A DNA stretch of 64,000 bases, taken from the NCBI GenBank assembly GCA_002379985.1, contig DFVG01000030.1, positions 126,129-190,128 on the forward strand, read 5' to 3'. The stretch's first letter is position 1; each line of letters opens with the position of its first letter. The stretch is from Flavobacteriaceae bacterium UBA4166 (GTDB taxonomy: Bacteria > Bacteroidota > Bacteroidia > Flavobacteriales > Flavobacteriaceae). The notes under the pieces were generated by a model, which saw only the letters and a list, made by a program, of their open reading frames with translations, searched no databases and was not told the origin of the DNA. The translations under genes and the position numbers were made by a program. Shown here in pieces: positions 1 to 8,589 of the stretch.

Positions 1-1035
1 ATTGGGTTGTGAATTGTTTTTGAAATTAATAATAATACCAAACGCTTTTTCGTGGTCATTTATACGATATGCCAAGGGATCCAGATCAATGCTTTCAATA
101 GCAATGGCATCCGATTGCCAACCATTTTCCTCATATGTCTCAAACAATTGATGGGTTATAACCCCAGAATGGGGGTTTGTCAAAATCATGTGTGTATTAA
201 GGCGAAGTAGGTCTTCATCCTCTTCTGCTATTTCCGGAATAATGACAAGGGTTTCGTTCGTTACTTGAGAAAGTTCGGCAACCAACAAATATTCCACGGC
301 AATTTGAGCCCATTCCAGTTTTAAGTCCATTAAAATACTGTTGACTAATACATAGCCGTCAATAGACTCGTGAAGTTTATCGGTTGCTATTTCCTTGATG
401 TTACCATCCTCAGCGATGGTATAAGAAATTTGGGTCACTTGTTTTAGTTCCGACCAAAAAATGCGATTTACGGTAATGTTTTTCTTGCTTATCTTTGAAA
501 CCACTTGAGACCATCCTTCGGCGATTTCATCATAAGCAACGACCTCATGATCAATTGGTTTTCCTTCTAACGTATAATTTATAAGTCTACTTTCTATTTC
601 TGCATCTCCTTTTTTACAAGTAATGACAACGGTATGAAAAGAATCTGATAGGCGAATTCGGTAGGCTGAATAGACGCGATAATAATAGCCAACTTCATAC
701 CAGTTTTCGTAGATCAGCGGCAGACGAAACGCTTCGGGGTCTACCGGGTTTATATCATCTTCATCGATATAACTATCGTAATTGGTCGTCGCAAGTATTG
801 GTAGCTGTTGTAGCGGAAGGGCTTTCAAGGCCTCCTTAAAGTTGCTACCCATGATCTTGTACTCAGATATTTTCTCAGCTCCTTCTGCTACTTCCGAAAG
901 GGTATCCAAAGAATTTTCTTCGTCGTGAATTGTCTCTTGATTATGCGCTATCTGGGTCGTTTCCGTAGCACTCTTTTTCATTTGTTGATCACAAGAAACG
1001 ATCGTTATGAGAATCAATAGGTAAATGAATTTCAT
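1..1035 (-). CDS. Lipoprotein of unknown function, 3' end cut by window edge
   Basis: An open frame runs from an ATG at 1035 without a stop to the window edge, so at least 345 residues are coded and the C-terminus is missing. It begins with a short hydrophobic stretch ending in a lipobox-like IVSC (Cys15), followed by a polar, Glu/Thr-rich linker, so a lipoprotein is likely. The rest is a mixed alpha/beta polypeptide with no family I recognise. It lies 4 bp downstream of the preceding membrane-protein gene and is probably co-transcribed with it. Confidence 0.7.
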   Translation of the reverse strand, partial: MKFIYLLILITIVSCDQQMKKSATETTQIAHNQETIHDEENSLDTLSEVAEGAEKISEYKIMGSNFKEALKALPLQQLPILATTNYDSYIDEDDINPVDPEAFRLPLIYENWYEVGYYYRVYSAYRIRLSDSFHTVVITCKKGDAEIESRLINYTLEGKPIDHEVVAYDEIAEGWSQVVSKISKKNITVNRIFWSELKQVTQISYTIAEDGNIKEIATDKLHESIDGYVLVNSILMDLKLEWAQIAVEYLLVAELSQVTNETLVIIPEIAEEDEDLLRLNTHMILTNPHSGVITHQLFETYEENGWQSDAIAIESIDLDPLAYRINDHEKAFGIIINFKNNSQPN

Positions 1036-1039
1036 ATAC

Positions 1040-1624
1040 TTATTTTTTAAAAACCAGCTTTTCCTCTTTCAAAAACTCCCCTTCGTAAAAATAATTGATT
1101 TCGCCGCAATGTAACTTGGAGTCGGTTGCACAGGGTTCCTTGTAAAATTCGGCGATTCGGTATTGCGTGTACATGCCTAATTCTTCAGAAATAAAACCTC
1201 CTATATCTTCTTCATTTTCAATGAAATAATAGGTGCCCGCATCTTGAAAAATATTGAAAACAAAATGTTTAGAATATTCATAGAAGTAAATCACGTCATC
1301 ACCTGTATACGTGAGCCTTTCTCCGATTTTATCTTTAGTTTGAATATGTTCTTTAATTTTTTCCTGAATGGCCGCTTGAAGAATCCCTTGGTCTTTTTCG
1401 GGATATCGTATCAGATAAAGGTTGTGGTACACCTTCGATTGAATAAAATGCATGTTTTTGAAAAATAAATGATTTATCGTGACACTTAAAACAACCACGG
1501 AAAGCATGGCAAGCGCGACCAACTTTCGTTTATTTCTAGCAATAATCCAATTCAATAATTTGAAAAACAAGAGCCCAAAAAGAGCTATGACCAACAGTGC
1601 TATGAGGACGATCGTAATTTCCAT
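1040..1624 (-). CDS. Membrane-anchored protein of unknown function
   Basis: A 194-residue protein with two hydrophobic segments near the N-terminus (about residues 4-26 and 35-55), followed by a soluble domain rich in aromatic and acidic residues. Two cysteines (in EPCATDSKLHCGE) fall close together near the C-terminus and could pair if the domain faces the periplasm. I do not recognise a family. It sits between two other small envelope genes with gaps of 1 and 4 bp, so the three are probably one transcript and may act together. Confidence 0.7.
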   Translation of the reverse strand: MEITIVLIALLVIALFGLLFFKLLNWIIARNKRKLVALAMLSVVVLSVTINHLFFKNMHFIQSKVYHNLYLIRYPEKDQGILQAAIQEKIKEHIQTKDKIGERLTYTGDDVIYFYEYSKHFVFNIFQDAGTYYFIENEEDIGGFISEELGMYTQYRIAEFYKEPCATDSKLHCGEINYFYEGEFLKEEKLVFKK

Positions 1625-1625
1625 G

Positions 1626-1967
1626 TTATACCATATCGATTACTTTTTCTAATACATAATGCGCCATGATAACGAGTACAAATGTTCCAAGGAACACCCC
1701 AAATCTTGCTATTCTTGTATCCGATTGGTTCTTTAATATCCTTTTTAGGAAAAAAATATCTGCAAGGATGAATAGGACGGCAGTAGTGGCTCCAATCGCA
1801 AATCCGATATGTAAAACACCCCAGTAATAGAACCTAGCGAGTAAATACCCTACCCCTTCATTTGATGCTTTAAACGGCGCCAATCGCAAGTACGCATACA
1901 CAATTCCAAACACCAACGATATGATTGCCCATATGGTATATGTTGTGATTTGGGATAGGGCTTTCAC
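1626..1967 (-). CDS. Small multi-spanning membrane protein, unknown
   Basis: A 113-residue protein with three or four predicted membrane helices (about residues 9-28, 45-72 and 88-106) and no catalytic motif I can see. The frame starts with GTG at 1967; no ATG in a sensible place offers an alternative. It lies 14 bp after the stop of the leucine-rich-repeat gene and 1 bp before the next gene, which suggests translational coupling within a short operon. Confidence 0.65.
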   Translation of the reverse strand: MKALSQITTYTIWAIISLVFGIVYAYLRLAPFKASNEGVGYLLARFYYWGVLHIGFAIGATTAVLFILADIFFLKRILKNQSDTRIARFGVFLGTFVLVIMAHYVLEKVIDMV

Positions 1968-1981
1968 AAGAGGATGCTTAC

Positions 1982-4195
1982 TTATTTAAGCACTACCTTT
2001 TTAATGAGAACACCTTCATTACACTCAAGTTTCAGCAGATAGATACCGCTCGCGAAACTTCCAGTTTGAATGAGCTGCGTATTACCCGTTGTAATTTTCT
2101 GTCCGGAGCTTCCAAAAAGGGTATATGTTTTCAGAATAATGCCTGCATCAGTAACAATCTCTATGGCATCTTCGGTAGTCACGACTTTAATATTTTCTGA
2201 TAGGATGTTTGTTGGAATCCCAAAAATATCTTCGCTAACGGGATCGAATCCTGTCCATAAGGCACCAGGGTCGGTAACATACGCCCCCAGAGTGCCTGAT
2301 GGGATATGCAAATGAATGTTGCTTCTGTCGGTTGCAAAAGTATCACCGGCGCCCGTAGTGATAACCGGGGGAACTAGGGCAAAACTATAGACATCGGTTA
2401 AAGGGTTATTGGCAAATGCGACATTACCAATGGTGGTGACCGAAGCAGGGATGTCTACTGTACTTAAATCGTTGTTTTCAAAAGCACCCGCATCAATAAC
2501 TTCCAAGTTTGCGCTGAAGGTAACCGAAGTGAGGTCATTCCCCGAAAATGCCCCAATACCAATACTCGTAATATTGTCTGAAAAAGTAAAGGTGGTTAAA
2601 CTATTGTTGGTGAATAGGTTGTTCGGAATCGTGCTTAACGCATCCGGAAGTGTAGCATTCGTTAAGGCATTACTTTCAAAAGCACTATCCCCTAGATTAA
2701 CAACACTATCAGGCACTGTGATATCAGTTAAGCCATTTAAGGCAAAAGCGGCTTGACCTATCTCTGTGATAGTATTAGGTATGGTAACATTTGTTATATT
2801 GTTATCTACAAAAGCTTGTTGTCCTATTGAAGTGACACTGGCTGGTATGGCGATGTCGGCAAGGCCTTTACTGGCAAATGAAAAGCTTCCAATACTAGTA
2901 ACGTCATAGCTAAAGAGTCCGTTGACCATGGTATCCGGCACAATTACCGAAACTCCTCCAGCCGTGTCATAATCAATCGTCGTAACAGTATTCGGAGCCA
3001 GGGAAGTCACTTCGTAGGTAATAAAATTAGAAATATAGGTACTACCTACAACTAGTAGCTCAGTTACTGTATTAAAATCAGTCCAAAGCGCGCCTCCATC
3101 CGTAACATACGGTCCTGTGGTACTTGGGGGAATAAACAAATCGATTGTACTCCTGTTCGCGGCAAAAGTATCAAAACCGTCTCCCGTGGTGGTAATGGTT
3201 GGTGGTGTGATCGCTTCCGAAGTAACACTCGTTAAAGGATTTCCATTGAAAGCTTGTTGCCCAATTGTAGTCACATTTTCAGGAATGGTCACCGACGTTA
3301 GTTGATTGATAAAGAACGCACCGTGACCAATTGTAATCACGGTATCAGGAATGTCGATTGCCGTTATCTGGTTTTGTATAAAAGCATTGTCTCCAATAAT
3401 TTCAATACTGTTCCCCAGATTCAATGTTGAAATTTGGTTGGTGTTAAAAGCCCCATTGCCTATCGTTATCACGCTATCTGGAATGGTAACATTTGTTAAG
3501 CTATTATTTAAAAACGCCGTATCTCCAATACTGATTAAATTGTTTGAAAGTGTAAGCGATGAAATATTATTTCCCGAAAAAGCCTGGTTTTCTATGATGG
3601 TAACACTATTCGGGAGGGTTAAGGACGTTAATTGATTCAAGCCAAATGCATTTGCGCCAATGGTCGTTATGCCATTGGGTATGGTTACAGTAGTGAGTTG
3701 ATTCACCGCAAAAGTACCTGCACCAATGGTGGTAATATTGTTAGAAATGGTAAGACTTGAAATTTGATTATTGTTGAAGGCACTATTGCCAAGTGACGTT
3801 ACACTATTAGGAATAACAACCGTCGCTAGTAGATTGTTTGCAAACACTTCATTTTCAATGGTTGTTACACTCGTTGGAATGGTGAAATTGGTTAACTGAT
3901 TGCTGAGAAAAGCGGAAGAAGCAATCGTTGTTACACTATTGGGAATAGTAACGCTGGTCAACATCTTGCCTGCAAAAGAACCGGCGCCTATCTCGACAAC
4001 TGCGTACGTCGTTCCTCCATTGGATACATTATTTGGGATGGTAACGACCGTTCCACCAGCAGTGTTGTAATTATTGGTTCGTACCGTGGTCGTTCCGGAA
4101 ATTACCTGATAGGTAATAAAATTATCGGTAAACGTTTGTGCCGTGGCTCCTAATGCCATGAACAAAGTGATGAGAAAAAGTATGTTGGTTTTCAT
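1982..4195 (-). CDS. BspA-like leucine-rich repeat surface protein, T9SS cargo
   Basis: A 737-residue secreted protein with a signal peptide ending at about residue 19 (ALGATAQ). Two arrays of roughly 23-residue repeats follow the pattern LTSVTIPNSVTTIGxxAF, which is the BspA-type LRR_5 signature. Each array is followed by a linker containing D-x-F-A-x-x-R-S and an ALWT-x-F segment, so the protein is an internal duplication of array plus linker. The last 75 residues match the T9SS type A sorting domain (GxxLxxxxxGIYLLKL and a terminal KKVVLK). Such proteins are usually displayed on the cell surface for adhesion or binding. The gene has strong signal-peptide and sorting evidence, but its ligand cannot be inferred. 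Confidence 0.88.
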   Translation of the reverse strand: MKTNILFLITLFMALGATAQTFTDNFITYQVISGTTTVRTNNYNTAGGTVVTIPNNVSNGGTTYAVVEIGAGSFAGKMLTSVTIPNSVTTIASSAFLSNQLTNFTIPTSVTTIENEVFANNLLATVVIPNSVTSLGNSAFNNNQISSLTISNNITTIGAGTFAVNQLTTVTIPNGITTIGANAFGLNQLTSLTLPNSVTIIENQAFSGNNISSLTLSNNLISIGDTAFLNNSLTNVTIPDSVITIGNGAFNTNQISTLNLGNSIEIIGDNAFIQNQITAIDIPDTVITIGHGAFFINQLTSVTIPENVTTIGQQAFNGNPLTSVTSEAITPPTITTTGDGFDTFAANRSTIDLFIPPSTTGPYVTDGGALWTDFNTVTELLVVGSTYISNFITYEVTSLAPNTVTTIDYDTAGGVSVIVPDTMVNGLFSYDVTSIGSFSFASKGLADIAIPASVTSIGQQAFVDNNITNVTIPNTITEIGQAAFALNGLTDITVPDSVVNLGDSAFESNALTNATLPDALSTIPNNLFTNNSLTTFTFSDNITSIGIGAFSGNDLTSVTFSANLEVIDAGAFENNDLSTVDIPASVTTIGNVAFANNPLTDVYSFALVPPVITTGAGDTFATDRSNIHLHIPSGTLGAYVTDPGALWTGFDPVSEDIFGIPTNILSENIKVVTTEDAIEIVTDAGIILKTYTLFGSSGQKITTGNTQLIQTGSFASGIYLLKLECNEGVLIKKVVLK

Positions 4196-4264
4196 ATTCC
4201 TGGGGTTTTATAGTTATAGTATCAATGATTTGCGCTGCTGAAGTTTTTATGCTCCCTAGAATTC

Positions 4265-4831
4265 TTAATAGTCCATTTCTATCAGTTCCCCGTTTAAGGT
4301 GTAAAAGAAAGAAAAGGTAGTGCCGCCATTTTCCGGTTCCAGTTGTACGACGTAATTGGTTTCTGAGAGGTCACCATTCTTGGGAAACTTCACAAAAGCC
4401 ATAGAGAGCATTGGGTTTTCAAGATCCTTTTCTGCGGTTAGTTGTTTCATGGATTTCTGAACCAATCCGCCCAAGGTTGAAAGATTGATGGCATCATCCA
4501 GTTGAAACATAAAGTCGGCTGCTTTGGTCCCTTCCGGAATTTCAAGCGTTACGTCTGAAGTTTGATTCCAATTTCCTTGGCTCATCGTCCACTGCCCCAT
4601 CGCCAGAGATTCCGGAGCATCGGTGACGGTTGTGCTTATGGAATTCCCAATAGATGCCACATGAATGATGCTCAATTCTGTAAAATAGGCGTTGTCCCCA
4701 AACTTTTCTTTGATCTCTTTTTCAATCTCTGAAAAGCCTTCGGCATTCGCAGGTTGATCTCCACTGCTGCCTCCACAGGAGATCAATATTGTCATAAATA
4801 GGGTTGCGATTAGTACTGGTAGTTTGTTCAT
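4265..4831 (-). CDS. Lipoprotein of unknown function
   Basis: The open frame extends to 4951, but the first 40 residues are basic and overlap the upstream gene. The ATG at 4831 gives a proper lipoprotein signal (hydrophobic run ending in ILISC, Cys19) followed by a Gly/Ser-rich linker. The mature part of about 170 residues is a soluble domain without a family I recognise. It lies 23 bp downstream of a small membrane-protein gene, so the two may be co-transcribed. Confidence 0.75.
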   Translation of the reverse strand: MNKLPVLIATLFMTILISCGGSSGDQPANAEGFSEIEKEIKEKFGDNAYFTELSIIHVASIGNSISTTVTDAPESLAMGQWTMSQGNWNQTSDVTLEIPEGTKAADFMFQLDDAINLSTLGGLVQKSMKQLTAEKDLENPMLSMAFVKFPKNGDLSETNYVVQLEPENGGTTFSFFYTLNGELIEMDY

Positions 4832-4854
4832 ATTTGTATGATTTAATGGTTCTA

Positions 4855-5070
4855 TTAATCTTCCGCTTCTTCTCTTCCGAAGAAATAAAACAAGGCGCCC
4901 CCTCCAAAGATGAAGAGCCCTCTTACCACCCAGCCCATAGTGGTTCCCCACGTATCGATCCAGGACAAAATTCTGATGTTATAGTTGAAGAGGGACAATA
5001 CAATAGAAATAAGACCAAGTGCGGCTGCCAAGAGTCCTGCCTTTCCTAGTTTGCTGGTGATGTCATCCAT
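4855..5070 (-). CDS. Small two-helix membrane protein
   Basis: A 71-residue protein with two hydrophobic helices (about residues 11-29 and 43-63) and a charged C-terminus (FFGREEAED). There is no recognised domain. Its frame is the longest on this strand here, and its composition is clearly membrane-like rather than random. It is the likely first gene of a pair with the downstream lipoprotein. Confidence 0.6.
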   Translation of the reverse strand: MDDITSKLGKAGLLAAALGLISIVLSLFNYNIRILSWIDTWGTTMGWVVRGLFIFGGGALFYFFGREEAED

Positions 5071-5192
5071 GATTTTTGATCGTTGTTTTTGATAAAACTA
5101 TCCATGGATTGGGGAAGAAAAAACAGCAAATCAATATCCGTAGCGTATGAAGCTATTTGCGTACGGTTCAGGCCAATAAGTGTAAACTGAAA

Positions 5193-5933
5193 TTATTTTT
5201 GCTGATCCCAAGAAAAGAGATGCTTCAGGAAGTGTTCTTTTTTACGAGAGGAAACGGGTATTTTCGATCCGTTTTTTAGAAAAATCGTTCCCGATTTATC
5301 GTAGCGGTCAATGTATTTTAGGTTTACTATATACGACTGGTGGGGTCTTGTAAAGTTGGGAAGATTCAACTGTTCTTCGAACTCCTTTAAGGTTTTCGAA
5401 GCCAAGTATTTTTTGTGATCGGTACAGAAAAAAGTAGTGTACCCTTTGTCGGATTCGCAATACATCAATTCAGATAATTCAATGACCTGATAGCTATCTT
5501 GAAGCGAGATGATAATTTTAGAAGGATCGTTGTTCCAAACTTGTGTTGCTGTTTGTATCTGTTCTTTTTGGACTGATACTGGTAATAATGAAAGTTTTTC
5601 AATAGCCGTTTTAAGCTCCTCAATAGCTATCGGTTTTAAGATATAATCTACCGCACCTGCCTTTAACGCTTTCAGAGCAAATTCTTCATAGGCAGTAATA
5701 AAAATGGTTTTGAAGTGTAGGTGTTGGGTTTGTTCTAAGAATTCGAAACCTGTCCCGTCATCCAAGTTGATGTCTAAGAATACTAACTCTGGTTTGCACG
5801 CATTCGCAACGGTTACCGCTTCACTCACCGAAGCGCATTCCCCAAGCACCTCAATATCGCGGTGGTTTTGCTGCAACAAGTTCCGCAAACTTTTTCTGAT
5901 ATACGCTTTATCTTCAACTATAAGTGCCTTCAT
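5193..5933 (-). CDS. LytTR-family response regulator
   Basis: A 246-residue two-domain regulator. The N-terminal receiver domain carries the acidic pair E7-D8, the phospho-acceptor Asp54 (in VFLDINLDDG) and the conserved Lys of the ILKP motif near residue 109. The C-terminal LytTR DNA-binding domain (about residues 145-240) shows the typical YCESDKGYT and HQSYIVNL signatures. The gene starts 4 bp after the stop of the upstream histidine kinase, so the two form a LytS/LytR-type two-component pair. Its targets are not evident; the nearest downstream genes code for envelope proteins. Confidence 0.93.
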   Translation of the reverse strand: MKALIVEDKAYIRKSLRNLLQQNHRDIEVLGECASVSEAVTVANACKPELVFLDINLDDGTGFEFLEQTQHLHFKTIFITAYEEFALKALKAGAVDYILKPIAIEELKTAIEKLSLLPVSVQKEQIQTATQVWNNDPSKIIISLQDSYQVIELSELMYCESDKGYTTFFCTDHKKYLASKTLKEFEEQLNLPNFTRPHQSYIVNLKYIDRYDKSGTIFLKNGSKIPVSSRKKEHFLKHLFSWDQQK

Positions 5934-5937
5934 TCAA

Positions 5938-8121
5938 TCACGCATTAAGGTATGGTATGAGTAAGGTAACAATGGTACCGTTCTCATGATATTTTTTTCG
6001 GTCTTCTATAGTAATAGAACCTTTCTTTTTAACATCCTTGGAGAGAAATTCCAATCGTTCCTTGTTGATAATGGTGGACAGCGACGTTTTTTGAGGGTTC
6101 GCTGTTTCAGGCTGTGCATCAATGCCAATTCCATTATCAACAATAACACATGTTAAGTCGGAGTTCTGAAACGATACCTCAATATTTATTTCCCTTTTGC
6201 TTGGGTTGTTCTTAAAAGCATGCTCCACGGCATTCTCCACAAAAGGCTGAATGAGCATGGGCGGTATTTTCAGGGCTGAAGGATCTATATTTTTCCCGAT
6301 AGCTATCTGAAAATGTATCGTATCGCTTTCCAAGTTTTGCAGTTGAAGATAATTGTCAACGGCTTCTAATTCTTTGGACAGCAACACCATTTTGTCTCGT
6401 GAGTTTTCGAGTATAAGCCGAAGCAGTTTTGAAAATTTGGATAAATAGGAAACCGATTTTCCTTCTTCTTTGTTCAAGATCATTCCTTGCAACACGGCCA
6501 ACGAATTAAAAATAAAATGCGGCGTCATTTGAGAGCGAAGCAACTTTTGCTCTACGATGGCATTTTGTGTTACCGCTTTGGCATTGTTGAGTTTTTGATA
6601 AAAAATAGCGCCTCCCGAAATAATGGAAATCAGCAATACTCCAATGATGGCCCATAAATAATTTCGTTTGGACTTCTCCAGATCTTCAGACGTAGCGAGT
6701 ACGGTTTTGGTAAGTTTCAATTCTCGAATACTAGCTGAGTCTAAGGCCTGTTTGTACTTATATTCATATTCTAATTGGGTGATTTTTTCAATACTTTCTT
6801 TATTGAACAGGCTGTCATTATATTTTTTGAATAATTGATGGCTTTCGAAGGCCTTTTTATAGTGCCCTTTCTTAGTGTAAACCTCTGTCAATAATTCTGA
6901 AGCCTCTTTTTGAGCGGCCAAAATCCCGAGATCATTGGCAAGAGATAAGGATAGATTAAGATATCTTTCGGATGTATCATAATTACCCTGCTTTAGGTAG
7001 GTTTCAGCCAAGCCGATATAGTTATAACTAAGCCTTTCTTTATTTTCAGTTTCTTTTGAAATGTTGATGGCTTCTAAAAAATATTTTTTCGCTTCCTCTA
7101 ACGTGTTCAATTTTAAATTGATACTACCTAGATTACTTAAAGCGGTAGCAACTTGATTGTTATCATTGATCGACTGACTGATTTGCAGGGCTTCTTTAAA
7201 CAGTATATCTGCTCCCTCAATATTGCCTTCTTCTAAATAGATTTCTCCTAAATTGGCTTTATTGGTAGCAAGAAGACCTTTATTTCCAATTTGATCTGCT
7301 AATTGTAACGACTTTTGATGTTGCGTTTTTGCTTTTTCAAAGCTTCCATTAAGCTTGTACGTTTTACCTAAACTGTTTAAAGTAATGGCAATACCTAGGG
7401 TGTCTTTTGCTAACTCCTTGTGGTGTAACGATTGGTTGAAATGCGAAATTGCCTGCGGATAATTCCCGATGGATTCATAAATATTTCCCAGATTATTGAG
7501 AGCATAAGGGATTCCAAATTCATGGTTTACCTCTTTGCTAAGCGCTAGCACTCGTTGATAGTTTTCTATAGCGTTATCAAAATTTCCGGTTTCCGCATAT
7601 ATATTACCAGTATTTAGTAAGCCCGCTATCAAATTATGCGTGTCTTGAATGGAGTCGTAAAATTTTATCGACTCATTGAAATAGCGAAGTGATTCTTTAT
7701 GCTCTGCTTGTTTGAAAAAATTGATACCTAGGGCATTGTTGATGGAAGCAACCCCCTTCTGGTCATTTATAGATTCAAACTGTACTAATGCCTCTTTAAA
7801 ATATAGGTTACTTTGTGTAAAATCAGATTTTCTAGAGGCTAATATGCCCCGAATGTAATTGACACCTGCAAGCCCTTTTTCAAACGCTAGATCAGAGCTT
7901 ATGGATTCTGCTTCTTCCAAATAGTCATTGGTGAGCGCTTCATTTTTATGGAAGGATGAAAAGGCAAGGTCATAGAGTATGCCTACTCTAGTCGTGTCTG
8001 GTGCTGGGTGGTCCTTCAATTCAATCATAAGACTATCTATCGCAGCATTTTGTGAATGCACACAAACGCCTACGAATAGGAAACAAAGTGTAAAAAGCCT
8101 GATTTTACCGATAAACTTCAT
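5938..8121 (-). CDS. TPR-containing LytS-type sensor histidine kinase
   Basis: The frame opens at 8169, but the ATG at 8121 gives a normal signal peptide (FVGVCVHSQ), so I use it (727 residues). A long periplasmic region of about ten tetratricopeptide repeats is followed by one membrane helix (LWAIIGVLLISIISGGAIF) and a His_kinase domain with the phospho-acceptor motif MTPHFIFNSL. A HATPase module with VDNGIGI follows. This architecture is common in Bacteroidota and pairs with LytTR regulators, as here with the gene 4 bp downstream. The ligand sensed by the TPR region is unknown. Confidence 0.92.
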   Translation of the reverse strand: MKFIGKIRLFTLCFLFVGVCVHSQNAAIDSLMIELKDHPAPDTTRVGILYDLAFSSFHKNEALTNDYLEEAESISSDLAFEKGLAGVNYIRGILASRKSDFTQSNLYFKEALVQFESINDQKGVASINNALGINFFKQAEHKESLRYFNESIKFYDSIQDTHNLIAGLLNTGNIYAETGNFDNAIENYQRVLALSKEVNHEFGIPYALNNLGNIYESIGNYPQAISHFNQSLHHKELAKDTLGIAITLNSLGKTYKLNGSFEKAKTQHQKSLQLADQIGNKGLLATNKANLGEIYLEEGNIEGADILFKEALQISQSINDNNQVATALSNLGSINLKLNTLEEAKKYFLEAINISKETENKERLSYNYIGLAETYLKQGNYDTSERYLNLSLSLANDLGILAAQKEASELLTEVYTKKGHYKKAFESHQLFKKYNDSLFNKESIEKITQLEYEYKYKQALDSASIRELKLTKTVLATSEDLEKSKRNYLWAIIGVLLISIISGGAIFYQKLNNAKAVTQNAIVEQKLLRSQMTPHFIFNSLAVLQGMILNKEEGKSVSYLSKFSKLLRLILENSRDKMVLLSKELEAVDNYLQLQNLESDTIHFQIAIGKNIDPSALKIPPMLIQPFVENAVEHAFKNNPSKREINIEVSFQNSDLTCVIVDNGIGIDAQPETANPQKTSLSTIINKERLEFLSKDVKKKGSITIEDRKKYHENGTIVTLLIPYLNA

Positions 8122-8235
8122 GGTAACTTCATTATGGATGCTATTAAGTACATACGTACTGTACAGCAATTTGAGTTTAAATATAAACTATTCCATTTAA
8201 GAAGAGCGGAAATCATATATGTTAAGTAAGCGAAC
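8122..8235. other. Spacer between kinase gene and tRNA-Asn tail
   Basis: This stretch separates the kinase start from the repeat-rich tail of the tRNA-Asn unit and presumably carries the kinase promoter. I see no open frame or convincing promoter motif. Together with the annotated repeats, tRNA fragments and terminators up to 8589, it accounts for a 468-bp region with no protein gene; the open frames there read through structured repeats and I reject them. Confidence 0.5.
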
Positions 8236-8316
8236 GGGGCAGCTTGCCGCGGGGCGTGTGCTTAGGATCGAGGACAAGTGTTAAAACAAAAAAACCGGTC
8301 TGAAAAGACCGGTCTC
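8236..8316 (-). repeat. Direct repeat copy 1 in the tRNA-Asn tail
   Basis: About 81 bp that match 8500-8581 with only a few differences. Both copies contain agcttgccg, then ggatcgaggacaagtg, then a terminator hairpin with the stem accggtct/agaccggt. Each copy is followed on the plus strand by the end of a tRNA-Asn sequence, so in the sense of the tRNA each copy lies directly downstream of a tRNA 3' end. This arrangement suggests duplication of a tRNA-plus-terminator unit with loss of the rest of the tRNA. Confidence 0.85.
8288..8313 (-). terminator. Rho-independent terminator, distal copy
   Basis: On the minus strand an 8-bp perfect stem (ACCGGTCT with AGACCGGT, 4-nt loop) is followed by a run of seven T. 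It lies at the end of the repeated tRNA-Asn tail and would stop transcription before the histidine kinase gene. Confidence 0.8.
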
Positions 8317-8321
8317 GACTG

Positions 8322-8340
8322 AAGCTCCTCCACTTGGACT
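8322..8340 (-). other. 19-bp remnant of tRNA-Asn 3' end
   Basis: These 19 bases are identical to the 3' end of the intact tRNA-Asn at 8587-8605 (acceptor 3' strand and part of the T arm). The match stops abruptly and the rest of the tRNA is absent. It is followed on the minus strand by a terminator as in the intact copy. Confidence 0.8.
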
Positions 8341-8396
8341 TCCTCCTTCGTCCGCCTTGTGAACTCCGGCGGATAAACTTTTCGTCCAATGATACC

Positions 8397-8429
8397 AAAA
8401 AAAAATGCCAACCTTTCTGGCTGGCATTT
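8397..8429 (-). terminator. Rho-independent terminator, middle copy
   Basis: On the minus strand the stem AAATGCCA/TGGCATTT, extended by two further pairs across a mismatch, is followed by nine T. It directly follows the 25-bp tRNA-Asn remnant, but its stem sequence differs from those of the two flanking terminators. Confidence 0.8.
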
Positions 8430-8432
8430 ATG

Positions 8433-8457
8433 AAGCTCCTCCACTTGGACTCGAACC
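8433..8457 (-). other. 25-bp remnant of tRNA-Asn 3' end
   Basis: These 25 bases are identical to 8587-8611 in the intact tRNA-Asn: the acceptor 3' strand and T-arm sequence (GGTTCGAGTCC on the minus strand). Upstream of the match, in the tRNA direction, the sequence is unrelated, so this is a partial copy. tRNA 3' ends are common attachment sites for tyrosine recombinases, so an old integration or excision scar is possible. Confidence 0.8.
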
Positions 8458-8499
8458 GGACCGAGGGGTCACAAAATGTCCAGTGGTCATTTTGCCCGA

Positions 8500-8581
8500 G
8501 GGGCCAGCTTGCCGTGGGGCGTGTCCTTAGGATCGAGGACAAGTGTTAAAACAAGAAAACCGGTCTTTTAAGACCGGTCTC
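8500..8581 (-). repeat. Direct repeat copy 2 in the tRNA-Asn tail
   Basis: The proximal copy of the repeat at 8236-8316, lying directly downstream of the intact tRNA-Asn on the minus strand. It holds the terminator hairpin followed by the shared segment up to ggggcc. Between the copies lies an imperfect inverted repeat (about 8461-8504, ccgagggg to cgagggg) with an inner aaaatg/cattttg arm. Confidence 0.85.
8551..8580 (-). terminator. Rho-independent terminator of tRNA-Asn
   Basis: An 8-bp stem (ACCGGTCT/AGACCGGT) with a 4-nt loop is followed on the minus strand by TTTTCTTGTTTT. It starts about 10 bp after the tRNA-Asn 3' end and is the natural end of that transcript. Confidence 0.8.
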
Positions 8582-8589
8582 AAATTAAG

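Noticed and set aside
2070..3635. Plus-strand frames opposite the leucine-rich-repeat gene
   Set aside because: They are shadows of the repeat coding sequence; the minus-strand product has a signal peptide, repeats and sorting domain.
2400..4000. Regular repeats that might be read as a CRISPR-like or satellite array
   Set aside because: The repeats are in phase with codons and encode leucine-rich repeats; no conserved palindromic repeat with unique spacers is seen.
8222..8549. Open frames on both strands over the tRNA-Asn tail
   Set aside because: They read through terminators and tRNA 3' copies and show no protein-like composition or known family.
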